A stretch of DNA of 59,993 nt from Thermoproteota archaeon (lineage in GTDB: Archaea > Thermoproteota > Nitrososphaeria_A > Caldarchaeales > Calditenuaceae), in the NCBI GenBank assembly GCA_030550155.1, contig JAUQPZ010000001.1, forward strand, positions 64,974-124,966. The letters are read 5' to 3'. Both the position numbers and the translations under genes were made by a program. Shown piece after piece: positions 1 to 9,107 of this stretch. The stretch's first letter is position 1. Every line of letters begins with the position of its first letter. A model generated the notes under the pieces. The model ran no database searches and was not told the origin of the DNA. It saw nothing but the letters and a program-made list of their open reading frames with translations.

Positions 1-880
1 CCATCCATTGGCCAAGCTTTTCCACGCCTGTGAGTGATGAGAGGGGTGTGAAACGCCGCCCGCCCTCGTTCCTATATAGTCTAGTTAATCCGAAGTCATT
101 CGCAAGAAATATGTCCGGGAAGCCGTCGCTATCATAGTCTATGAAGACGGGCTGAAAGGTGTAGCCGTAATCAACTACGCCGTATTCCTCTGCAGCCTCT
201 CTGAAACTGCCGTCGCAATTGTTTATGAAGAGTTGGTTTCCTGCTCCTTGGCCAAAAATTGAGCCCTGCCTCACAGCACGGAGATTGATATAGTAACCCA
301 CATACAAGTCTAGGCATCCATCCCTGTTAACATCACCCCAGGCCACGCCCGCAACATATTTCCCTCGACTCTCCGAGAGACCCGCCTCACGAGTAACCTC
401 AGTGAAGGAGCCGTTCCCCAGATTTTTTAAAAGTATTACGCCGTCGGTTGGAGAGTCGTAGAATGTGAGAAGAAGGGATGGGAAACCACTATTATCATAA
501 TCCGCCCAGGTACATGACATCCCTTTCCGGCTAAGAAGTTTATCAGTCATTAGCCCTGCCTCCCATGTCACATCGGTAAACCTACTGAAGTTCTCGTTAC
601 GGAAAAGCCTACCGGGTAGGTTCCAACCCACGATATACACATCTAAGTCCCCATCACGGTCGTAATCCGCCCAGCAGGTTCCGCCGCCTGGAACCCAGAC
701 CACCTCGGAGTCCTTGGCTATCTCGACGTGAAGGCCGAGCTCCTCTGTAAAGTCAACGAAGTATGGCCTATCCGGTGGGAGATAAATGATTGAGGCCGAG
801 CTGAAGAAGGGGGTGCCGCTGGTGAGTAATCCATAGATAGTTAGTGTTAAGAGGAAGGCGACTAAATAGAAGGCATTCAC
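1..880 (-). CDS. FG-GAP/VCBS repeat secreted protein (ASPIC/UnbV-like), 3' end truncated by window edge
   Basis: My reverse-strand translation gives an open frame with a hydrophobic N-terminus and repeated Ca-binding-like motifs (WADYDRDGDLDVYIVG, WADYDNSGFPSLLLT, WGDVNRDGCLDLYVG, FIDYDSDGFPDIFLA). Start GTG ~880 or TTG ~895. Not in the ORF track because it runs off the window. Confidence 0.8.
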   Translation of the reverse strand, partial: MNAFYLVAFLLTLTIYGLLTSGTPFFSSASIIYLPPDRPYFVDFTEELGLHVEIAKDSEVVWVPGGGTCWADYDRDGDLDVYIVGWNLPGRLFRNENFSRFTDVTWEAGLMTDKLLSRKGMSCTWADYDNSGFPSLLLTFYDSPTDGVILLKNLGNGSFTEVTREAGLSESRGKYVAGVAWGDVNRDGCLDLYVGYYINLRAVRQGSIFGQGAGNQLFINNCDGSFREAAEEYGVVDYGYTFQPVFIDYDSDGFPDIFLANDFGLTRLYRNEGGRRFTPLSSLTGVEKLGQWM

Positions 881-891
881 CTTAAAGCCGC

Positions 892-1887
892 TCAAACCTC
901 GACCATTCTTCCCAACTGGTGAGACATGTTAGCCTTAACCGTAAGCTCCAGGGTCTTGTAAGCATCAGAGTAGGGCGAGAGTATTCCCTCCTGGCTGCCA
1001 AGACGCACTGCTTGGAAGAAGACCTTCAACTCCTCGAGATAGGGGTCGACAACGCTTCTGACGTCCTCAACCCTGTTATTCCTGTAGAAGACTGCTTTCC
1101 TTTGATGCCCAACCAGATCAACAACCAGATTTCTCCCAAAGATTCTTACAAAAGTCTCCTGCATCGTGTTCGTGCTCTTCCAAGTAGCGACCACGGTCGA
1201 CACAACACCGCTTCTATGCTTTATCATTATTACCGACGAGTCCTCAACGTCTATGTTTGGATCTGTTGAGAGCCTCTTTTCCAGCTTGGCATAAACCGTC
1301 TCGGCCTCCCCGGCGAAGTATCTTATCAAGTCTATTGTGTGTGTGACTTGCTCTATTATCTGGCCACCGCTCGCAGATTTTTTCAGCCACCAGTGCCCGG
1401 GTGGAAAGTTAGCTGCCCAGACGTACTGACCATAAATCATACCTATTGTGCTAGGGTCGCTTAGCTCTTTTCTGGCAGCTTGAACCACGTCTAAGTATCT
1501 CCACATGTAGCCTACGCTGTTTATAACTCCCGTCTTCTCTATCTTACGGAGAATCCTCTGAGCTGTCTCCAGATCCATCGCCACGGGCTTCTCTATGAAA
1601 AGATTTACACCATATTCGAGTAACTCCTCTTCGAATACATGGGCGTTTGGAGGGACAGCGATGATGGCGGCATCTGGTCGAGTCTCCGAGGTTGCTTTAA
1701 CTGGGTCAGAATAGGAGGAGCAGTTGAACCTAGCAGCGAATTCGTCAGCCCTGCTCTTAACGACATCAACACAGGCCACGACTTTAACCTCATCCTTCAA
1801 CAACGCTAGATTCTTTGCGTGAAGATTCATTATTCCGCCGCAACCAATCAAAACCAGTCTTAGCTGAGACGTGCCCAATTTTTTCAC
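892..1887 (-). CDS. Gfo/Idh/MocA family oxidoreductase
   Basis: N-terminal NAD(P)-binding VLIGCGGIMNLHAKNL and EKPVAMDLETA motif; 331 aa. Confidence 0.88.
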   Translation of the reverse strand: MKKLGTSQLRLVLIGCGGIMNLHAKNLALLKDEVKVVACVDVVKSRADEFAARFNCSSYSDPVKATSETRPDAAIIAVPPNAHVFEEELLEYGVNLFIEKPVAMDLETAQRILRKIEKTGVINSVGYMWRYLDVVQAARKELSDPSTIGMIYGQYVWAANFPPGHWWLKKSASGGQIIEQVTHTIDLIRYFAGEAETVYAKLEKRLSTDPNIDVEDSSVIMIKHRSGVVSTVVATWKSTNTMQETFVRIFGRNLVVDLVGHQRKAVFYRNNRVEDVRSVVDPYLEELKVFFQAVRLGSQEGILSPYSDAYKTLELTVKANMSHQLGRMVEV

Positions 1888-2672
1888 CCGAACCTAGATA
1901 TGAATTGGACGAACTTCCGAAGCTCTGAGAGGGGGTCTCCGGGTATCCTGCATTCTAGGGAGTAATACTTGTCATAACCTTTTGAAGCCAGCGTCTTTAT
2001 TGGTCTGAAGTCGGTGTGCCCATATCCGGGAATTTGCCTGTTGCTGTCTGCCAGGTGGACGTGAACTATGTATTCTGAGGCCTCTGAGAGGGCTTCTGAA
2101 ATGTCTCTCTCCTCTATGTTCATGTGGAAGAAGTCAGCCATCAGCCTAAGCCCCTCAGAGCCAACCTCTTTCACGATCTCCAGCCCCTGTTCCAGCCTGT
2201 TTATCAAATGAGTCTCGTACCTGTTGAGAGGCTCCAGAATCGCGTAAGCCCCCACCTCCTCACCAACCCTAGCCAAAACGCCACACTCAGCCGTCAACAA
2301 CCTTTTCTCCAGCTCTATGACGCTTGGATACAGAGGCGAGAGGTCGGGGAGCTTAGGCCCGCCGAAGGTGGGGACGAATATAACACCTACGGCTCCGAGC
2401 TCGCTTGCCCAGCGTAGCCTCTCAGAGATGCCCTCGATGGCCTCGTTTCTCAACTTGCTTTCTGGGCTCAGAAGGTCTCCTCCGTACCCCGCGCATATGA
2501 CAGACGGTCTAACCTTGTAAGACTGCAGGGCTTCGCGGACCTCTCTGAGTTGTTCACCTAGCTGCTGTCTCCCCCAGAGCTCTATTCCGCTAAATCCAAG
2601 GCTCTCCAGAACCTCGAGTTTTGCGTGTAGCGTGTTTCCAGGAACAAGATTATCCTGACATGAGAGCTTCAT
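1884..2672 (-). CDS. Sugar phosphate isomerase/epimerase (xylose isomerase-like TIM barrel)
   Basis: 262 aa; LESLGFSGIELWG, EPLNRYETHLIN, ADFFHMNIEE, VHVHLADSNRQIPGYGHTDF motifs; 4-nt overlap with the downstream Gfo/Idh gene. Confidence 0.85.
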   Translation of the reverse strand: MKLSCQDNLVPGNTLHAKLEVLESLGFSGIELWGRQQLGEQLREVREALQSYKVRPSVICAGYGGDLLSPESKLRNEAIEGISERLRWASELGAVGVIFVPTFGGPKLPDLSPLYPSVIELEKRLLTAECGVLARVGEEVGAYAILEPLNRYETHLINRLEQGLEIVKEVGSEGLRLMADFFHMNIEERDISEALSEASEYIVHVHLADSNRQIPGYGHTDFRPIKTLASKGYDKYYSLECRIPGDPLSELRKFVQFISRFG

Positions 2673-2677
2673 CTAGA

Positions 2678-4585
2678 TCACCAAGGCCAAATCCACGATG
2701 CCCTAGAGAGCAAAGTGAAAGAGATACCTATACCTACCGTGATGCCGAGCCCGGAGAAGAAGCCGGCTATGAAGAAGTTCTTTGTGGCCTCCCACCTCTC
2801 TCTCCCGAATGACCTTGAAATCACCAAATTTGCAAGCAGCGACCCAATGAATATTATTATCGCGTAGGGCGGCAATATGAAGAATCCAAGTACAATAGGA
2901 AATGTCGGGAAAGAGATGCCTATGCTTCGGAAAAGCATCTCCAGCGAGACTACCCCCAGCGCAGCCGCCGCGCCTATTCCCAAGTGTTCAGGCCTCACGA
3001 TTATCTGCCTAGTAGCGAACAGGCTGTCATTTGTGGCGTATATGGGCCAGTAGATCATAGTAATTGGGTAGACGTTTGAAGGGATAGGGGATAGCCTCCA
3101 AAAGAAGTCCATAGCAATTAATCCCACTATTGATACGAGGATAAAGGCGGCCGTAACTCCGATAAAGTAGTGGGTTGGTCGAGTTGACGTTAGATAACTT
3201 ACCTTTCCCAGCTGTGTAAGGTATCCTGTATATCCCAAGTTTATGTACGGCGAATACACCCATCCAGCATATCCCCTATATGGTGTGAAGTACACTATGA
3301 CCTGCCACGGCCATGGAATGGCTGGGAAATATCCAACCTCCCCCAATGAACGTGCGGCCACCATCGCTATGAAGAAGCTTAGCCCTAGCGAGGTCACTAT
3401 CGCCACCCAGACCGGGAAATTGGGTATCAGAATCATAAAGAGGGCGACAGACCCGAGAGATGCAAAAACAAAGAGTATCAGCGAAAATCTCAGAGGAAGG
3501 TCTGCCTCGCTTGGTCTGATTATCGCAGAGGCGAAGAGTCTAAGACTCCTGCCAAAAGTCTTGCGGTAGGCTAAAATCAGTGCGAGAGCTATACCGATTA
3601 TGAAGCCAAACTGCGGGCTAATCCATATTCTCTGGAACGATCTTTGGTAGATTGAACCTATGGTCATGCCTTTGTAGTACTCCGCAAACCAGTCGGGGAA
3701 GAAGGCTGGTGATGACGTGAAGATAGTGTTGGCCACTATCCAGATGCTCACGGATCCTATGAGTGTTGAGAGCGCTACTTTTATCGGTAAAACCATGCCC
3801 AGACCCAGAGTGAACGGGTCTGTGGCGATTCCTACAAGGGCCCCGGGCACGTATTTTTCTGTGAGCCACACAAGGTCAAACCAAGGAATCGGGAGAAGCG
3901 GCACACCGAAGAGAAAACCTGCGTAAGTCATGAACGCATAAATTACTCCCGTTAGAATCCCTAGAATGTATACCGACATATGTTGCACTTTCCTCTCTAT
4001 TAAGACATTGATTAGCGATGCCTCGACATGCGCGAGAGGATAGTTGAGCTTCTCCTCCTTTACGAAGATATAAGTGAACATAATTGCGAGACCTATCTCT
4101 GCCATCGCGAGAAACGCAAACGACATACCGGTTACGATGAGCGCGCTGACCCAGTCAGGGTGAAGAAGAGTCCTGAGCTCATAAGACGCCGCCCCTAAAG
4201 GAGGGGCGAGCCAAGTAGGCACGAGCTGGTTAATCGGAACACCGTCAATTAGGAAATACTGCGTGATTGGCGTCGTTACATAGAATGTCCTGTATACCAG
4301 CCAGTAATAGGGCGGGAGAGTAGACGACATGACGGCAACACTACTGTAAATTACAAACAATTCTTGCTTCTTCAATGGAGCGCCAAAAAACCTTGTAAGC
4401 TCAGAAAATAGTATGGCGATGATTGTGACAGCTATAGCAGGTGAGAGAGCGCCAGAAATTAGGTTGAGGTAGAGTGAGACAGGTATGAAGAGTACGGCGG
4501 CAGTGAGTATAGCTAATACGACGCGCCAAGTTATTCCCGCTTCAAGCTTCTCCTCAGGCGTGATCTTCTCTAGCTCAGTGACCAT
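2678..4585 (-). CDS. Large polytopic membrane protein, DUF6785/OPT-like family
   Basis: Many TM segments. Start probably MVTELEKITPEEK at ~4585; the track start at 4714 would extend into the divergent promoter. Paralogous in style to the divergent neighbour. Confidence 0.6.
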   Translation of the reverse strand: MVTELEKITPEEKLEAGITWRVVLAILTAAVLFIPVSLYLNLISGALSPAIAVTIIAILFSELTRFFGAPLKKQELFVIYSSVAVMSSTLPPYYWLVYRTFYVTTPITQYFLIDGVPINQLVPTWLAPPLGAASYELRTLLHPDWVSALIVTGMSFAFLAMAEIGLAIMFTYIFVKEEKLNYPLAHVEASLINVLIERKVQHMSVYILGILTGVIYAFMTYAGFLFGVPLLPIPWFDLVWLTEKYVPGALVGIATDPFTLGLGMVLPIKVALSTLIGSVSIWIVANTIFTSSPAFFPDWFAEYYKGMTIGSIYQRSFQRIWISPQFGFIIGIALALILAYRKTFGRSLRLFASAIIRPSEADLPLRFSLILFVFASLGSVALFMILIPNFPVWVAIVTSLGLSFFIAMVAARSLGEVGYFPAIPWPWQVIVYFTPYRGYAGWVYSPYINLGYTGYLTQLGKVSYLTSTRPTHYFIGVTAAFILVSIVGLIAMDFFWRLSPIPSNVYPITMIYWPIYATNDSLFATRQIIVRPEHLGIGAAAALGVVSLEMLFRSIGISFPTFPIVLGFFILPPYAIIIFIGSLLANLVISRSFGRERWEATKNFFIAGFFSGLGITVGIGISFTLLSRASWIWPW

Positions 4586-4669
4586 GCTAACGATTCTTTG
4601 ATGTTGAAGCTCTTTTTTAATTTTTTTCACTAAGTTGATAATCAGGGTAGGGAGGGGGTTTAGATGTAA

Positions 4670-4681
4670 AACTATATATAT
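4670..4681 (+). promoter_or_regulatory. Putative archaeal TATA box (ACTATATATAT) for the 4707 gene
   Basis: AT-rich TATA-like element ~27-30 nt upstream of ATG 4707, consistent with a leaderless or short-leader transcript. Confidence 0.4.
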
Positions 4682-4706
4682 CAGAGGAAAATTAAGAAAA
4701 TCCGAG

Positions 4707-6797
4707 ATGAGCACAGCTACAGCTCCTATAAGAGGTTTAACTGTTAGGTCAATATTGATCGGCGCGATCCTTGTAATAGTCGCTCAAGCGATCGGCGACA
4801 TGACATGGCTTTACACCTCAAAAGGCGGAACAATCAACGCCTTCTGGGTCCCATTCATCTACATAGTGTTGCTGAACGAGCTGATTGGTCGTGCCAACCC
4901 GAGGCTCCGGCTGACGGCTCAGGAGCTCGTTTGCATCTTCCCCGCACTGGCTCTAGTAAACAGCATAAAATATTATCCGAAAGGCGCTCTAAGCGGTGGT
5001 GAGGCCCTCTCAGGCTACATCGAAAAGACTATCGTCTCTGTTGGTGCCGGGATGAATGACCCCACCACCGGCGAGTATTGGAGGATGATGACTCCTCCAT
5101 GGATGTTCCCGAAGGATCCAACCATGATCGCCGCTTGGCAGACTGGTTTGACGCCGGGGCAACAGATACTTTGGGGAGAGTTCATCCCGCCGATAGCCTA
5201 CTGGTCCCTTTACACCATACTGATGTATTACTTAGCTCTCTTCCTCGGATTCGGCCTTTGGGGCAAGAGATGGGTTGATGTCGAGCGCCTGATCTTCCCC
5301 CTCTCTATACCGATGATATACATGCTCAAAAACGCCTCAGACATAGACCCAACCACCAACAAAAGCAGATGGTTCCGTCTCCAAGAGCCGACGCTGAGGG
5401 TGTTCTGGGTCGCCTTCTTCATAGGACTCATAGCGTCCTTAATACCTGTTTTCGGAGAGATTGTACCACCTCTCGCAGTCTTCGGGGCGTTTGCCTGGGG
5501 AGAGCAACCGATTCTGATATTCGGCTTACCCTCGATTATGCCCGGCGCGATGGCTAAGGGAGTCTTTCAAGTAGACCAAGTTGCCCTCTGGCTATTGCTC
5601 CCAAACAATCTGCTGATCACAGCGGTCCTAGCCTACGTCGTCTTCGGGCTCCTCTACCAGTGGATTGGCGTAATAAGCGGGTCATTGCCTTACAACCCAG
5701 GCATGGAGTTCTTATGGAACTGGGAGGACATACCTGCGAACTGGTTCCCATTCCCGTACAGACATGTCGGCATCCTCGGCATGATGGTCGGCCTAGGCAT
5801 TATTACGCTGATAACTTTAAGGTCTCGGTTCGTCGAGCTAGGTAGGGCCCTTAGGGGCAGGTCCGAGGACGAGTACGGATTATCAACGAGGTCTATAGCG
5901 TGGTTCGGCCTAATAGTCGTCATAGCAATTCTCGCGCTCTTCACCGCCTCCGGAGTTCCATTCATCATCGCCCTCGCCATGGTGGTGTTCGCCTTCATCT
6001 ACTGGAGCGCCCTCGCCAGAGTCACCGCGACTATGTGGTGGCACGTGGACGACTTCGCCAACAACGGCGGAGTTGGAACCTACATTTTCCCGCTGGGAGT
6101 GGCCCTCGGTTACTGGCCTGCCACAGTACCAACAACTGGGACAACAAACTTCGGGTTATTCGCAACGGGAATACTCACGATACCCTTCAACAACACTTGG
6201 ACGCTCAGGGTCAACGGCTTTGGGCCAGGTGCAGCTGTATCTTATTACAAGATCGCCAGAGAGACGGGGACTAACATCAGGGATGCCTTTATTGCCGCAA
6301 CCACGATAATCGCGATCGGGGTAGTCTTCGGCTATGTGTGGAGAGTATGGCTTCTTAACCACGCTGGAGGCCTCGCAAACTCCAACGCCTGGGCCTGGAC
6401 ATCGGGCATGAAGTACGGCAACTTCATAGGAGGAACAGCATACGTTCCGATAGGTGCGACTGACTGGGCGCCTGGGCTCACATATGGACTTGTAGGGATT
6501 ATAATTGTCGCTGTAGTCTGGTTCCTCCGATCGAGGTTCGCATGGTTCTTCATAGACCCCACCTCCCTCACGATGAGCATGGCCGTGGGATTGATTTGGA
6601 CATGGCTTTCAGGTCTAGTAGCTCTGATAATCAAGGTCGTTATGATCAGGACGATAGGTGTCAGGAGATTTGAGGCCTATGTTATTCCGATAGCCGCCGG
6701 CATATCACTGGGATTCGGGGCGCCGATAATCCTCGCAGGCCTCATAGAGTTCTTCGCAGTTGTGCTGCCGAGGTTTTCAGCCCAATTCGTGCCCTAA
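4707..6797 (+). CDS. Large polytopic membrane protein, DUF6785/OPT-like family
   Basis: Track ORF 4635-6797; ATG at 4707 (MSTATAPIRGLTVRSILIG) is the likelier start. Multi-TM, motif WGKRWVDVERLIFPL. Confidence 0.6.
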   Translation: MSTATAPIRGLTVRSILIGAILVIVAQAIGDMTWLYTSKGGTINAFWVPFIYIVLLNELIGRANPRLRLTAQELVCIFPALALVNSIKYYPKGALSGGEALSGYIEKTIVSVGAGMNDPTTGEYWRMMTPPWMFPKDPTMIAAWQTGLTPGQQILWGEFIPPIAYWSLYTILMYYLALFLGFGLWGKRWVDVERLIFPLSIPMIYMLKNASDIDPTTNKSRWFRLQEPTLRVFWVAFFIGLIASLIPVFGEIVPPLAVFGAFAWGEQPILIFGLPSIMPGAMAKGVFQVDQVALWLLLPNNLLITAVLAYVVFGLLYQWIGVISGSLPYNPGMEFLWNWEDIPANWFPFPYRHVGILGMMVGLGIITLITLRSRFVELGRALRGRSEDEYGLSTRSIAWFGLIVVIAILALFTASGVPFIIALAMVVFAFIYWSALARVTATMWWHVDDFANNGGVGTYIFPLGVALGYWPATVPTTGTTNFGLFATGILTIPFNNTWTLRVNGFGPGAAVSYYKIARETGTNIRDAFIAATTIIAIGVVFGYVWRVWLLNHAGGLANSNAWAWTSGMKYGNFIGGTAYVPIGATDWAPGLTYGLVGIIIVAVVWFLRSRFAWFFIDPTSLTMSMAVGLIWTWLSGLVALIIKVVMIRTIGVRRFEAYVIPIAAGISLGFGAPIILAGLIEFFAVVLPRFSAQFVP

Positions 6798-6844
6798 ATC
6801 CTATATCTACCCCCTTTTTTGTCACTAAATATTGGGATTAGGGA

Positions 6845-7474
6845 GTGAGTGAGTTAGAGACAATTAGGCTTGCACTAAAAACGAAAATTTCAAAAATCAG
6901 CTGGGATATTGACGGCTGGCTAATTATACTCAAGGATTCAAACATCTCAAGCATCAAGGCAACCAGAAGGCAGGTTGGAATCTCCTTTGACTGGGAGTGG
7001 CATTTCGTGGCTCCCGTAATAATTAGTGAAGGTGATGGCTCTGATGGGCTGACACTGTACAGGGAGATGAAGAGGAGGGAGGTTCAGATAAAAAGGAAAG
7101 GCATATTCAGATACAATTATGCGTGGGTAACCGCCGAGCTCCTTGAACGCGTCTTTCCAGAGATCGTTCCAGTCCCGGATCTCCGCGAATACCTCAACAG
7201 TGACAGAGAGCTGTTAAAATTGCTTAAACGGTCCTCGCTAGATGAGTTGTATGTGAACACATACTTTGAGCTGCTTGGCGCGAGCTCGCCTGATGAGGCG
7301 TTAAGGAGGTACTATGAGTCGCCACAGATTGTAGGCTGGCTTATAACAGCTGTTAAAGGCCCTGGCTCTGAATGGCGTTTTGGTCAGATCGTGCGGCGGG
7401 TCTATGAGTTGCTGGATTACCTTGCGGCGAGATTGATTGAGTTTACGAGAAGGCTAGAATCGGTGACAGCCTAG
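6845..7474 (+). CDS. Hypothetical protein, 209 aa
   Basis: Open frame between confidently called genes; no family recognised. Confidence 0.55.
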   Translation: MSELETIRLALKTKISKISWDIDGWLIILKDSNISSIKATRRQVGISFDWEWHFVAPVIISEGDGSDGLTLYREMKRREVQIKRKGIFRYNYAWVTAELLERVFPEIVPVPDLREYLNSDRELLKLLKRSSLDELYVNTYFELLGASSPDEALRRYYESPQIVGWLITAVKGPGSEWRFGQIVRRVYELLDYLAARLIEFTRRLESVTA

Positions 7475-9024
7475 CCTTTGATGCTGCACACATCTATGTT
7501 TCCTATCCTCTCGACGCAGATTGAGTTCTTGTAAACCTCTGCGAGATACCTGTCCGTCAGCTGCCACCTGGCCCTCCAATCTATGACTACGAGTCGGCTC
7601 TCAAGAATATCCCAAGTAATCATCTCTTGCACCCGCTGCTCGTAAATGGGCCATGAGGAGTAAAGGCTGTTTGAGAGAAATCTTTCAAGCGCTTCGGTGA
7701 AGCTATATCTCCCAAGAGACATCCCCTCATACATCATGTGTCCATAATAGTCTATCACGAGGTTGGATGGGTATCCGCCTACCAGAAATGTGTATATTGG
7801 TTCGAACGCTATGGTGGGCTCTTCTGGGGCTCCCAGCTCTCTAAGCTTTTCTGAGACTCTTAGGGGAGTATCGTCCCTGGCCATTGGAGGAAATGCGACG
7901 GATATTACTCCAAGCTGCAGCAAGATCATCGAGACGATCCAGACCGGAACTATTTTTGCTAGAATGATATGTAGGAGCGAGCTTCTCCAAGGAGGGGCTT
8001 TTAGCCGAGCTGCGAATTCGAGGGCCATTCCCGCAACATAGGCTAGGGGGGTAATTAGGTGCTGGATGTAGTGGCCGAAGAAGGTCCTAGTCAGGGAGAA
8101 TGCTATGGCGTAGGCGAGGCACCACAGTATCCAGAGAGAGGACTCGCTTCTGACCTCCTTGTTTCTCCTGTAGTAAGGATATAGAATGAGGACTACGGCG
8201 AGGGCGGGGATTCCAGACCACACAACCCCGACATCTAGGAAGGATGTGAGAATCCAGCTCCACCTCTCTCCTCGGGGGACACCGTCCGGCGGCCTCACAA
8301 TATGGAAAAGAATAGTCTGTTTAAGATACGCTTCTGCATTGACCATTAAGTATTTGGCGCTTAGGGCTAGATATGTCAACGCCGCCGTAGCGGTAATGGT
8401 TGCGAAGGCCAGCTTTCTCCTGTATATGAGTGCGTGGAGCAGGATGGCTCCGGCTCCGAATAGGGCCGTCATTTTGGAGGAGGCTGATAATCCGAGAGAA
8501 AAGCCCGTGGCCACCGTGAGTAATGCATCCTGCCAGCGTGTCTTGGCCCTGTAAAGGCAGACATAACAGAGAACAGAGGCAGATAAGAAAAAGTCCACAT
8601 AAGGCTCAAGCATCACCATCCTGGAGTTAAATGCGCTGAAGCCGTCTATGGCGAGGAAGGCTGTACCCATGAGCGCGCCTACCTTGCCTATAGAGATGTA
8701 GGCAGCCACGGCAAGTAAGATTAGAGTTGTGGTGGCGAGCGCGGCCGATATCATCCTAGCATATCCATACTCTTGGTCACCCCCGTTTTCCACGACGGCT
8801 TGGAGCACATACAGGGAGAGAGGCGGATGCGCGAAGAAGAAGTCCTTATAGGGAGTGTATCCCTTTAAGGATAGGAGAGCAGCAGAAAGGTGCACACCTT
8901 CATCATAGTCATGCCAAGCCGAGGCGGCGTCCAAGTTTAAGACCCTAATGGCCGCGCCGCCCAGCAAGACCCCTGCTAAGACCAAGAAATATAATATTGT
9001 AGGTGCCACGCGTTCTGTTTCCAA
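7471..9024 (-). CDS. Glycosyltransferase family 39-like membrane protein (PMT/ArnT-type)
   Basis: 517 aa multi-TM; luminal acidic loop WHDYDEGVHLSAALLSLKGYTPYKDFFFAHPPLSLY typical of GT39/GT-C enzymes. Confidence 0.8.
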   Translation of the reverse strand: METERVAPTILYFLVLAGVLLGGAAIRVLNLDAASAWHDYDEGVHLSAALLSLKGYTPYKDFFFAHPPLSLYVLQAVVENGGDQEYGYARMISAALATTTLILLAVAAYISIGKVGALMGTAFLAIDGFSAFNSRMVMLEPYVDFFLSASVLCYVCLYRAKTRWQDALLTVATGFSLGLSASSKMTALFGAGAILLHALIYRRKLAFATITATAALTYLALSAKYLMVNAEAYLKQTILFHIVRPPDGVPRGERWSWILTSFLDVGVVWSGIPALAVVLILYPYYRRNKEVRSESSLWILWCLAYAIAFSLTRTFFGHYIQHLITPLAYVAGMALEFAARLKAPPWRSSLLHIILAKIVPVWIVSMILLQLGVISVAFPPMARDDTPLRVSEKLRELGAPEEPTIAFEPIYTFLVGGYPSNLVIDYYGHMMYEGMSLGRYSFTEALERFLSNSLYSSWPIYEQRVQEMITWDILESRLVVIDWRARWQLTDRYLAEVYKNSICVERIGNIDVCSIKG

Positions 9025-9107
9025 GTCAGCATAACTTTGTTGGAAGGGGCGAAATTAATAGATAGAACTGAGCATCTAGACTAGGACTAGGATGGGATGA
9101 GGAGCTG

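Noticed and set aside
919-2812. Plus-strand ORFs 919-1269, 2124-2417, 2317-2520, 2621-2812
   Set aside because: Antisense to the well-supported Gfo/Idh and TIM-barrel genes; no motifs.
5078-6634. Many overlapping alternative-frame ORFs (e.g. 5078-5278, 5690-5998, 5900-6274, 6332-6634)
   Set aside because: They lie entirely within the confident membrane-protein gene on other frames; low-complexity composition typical of shadow ORFs in GC-rich DNA.
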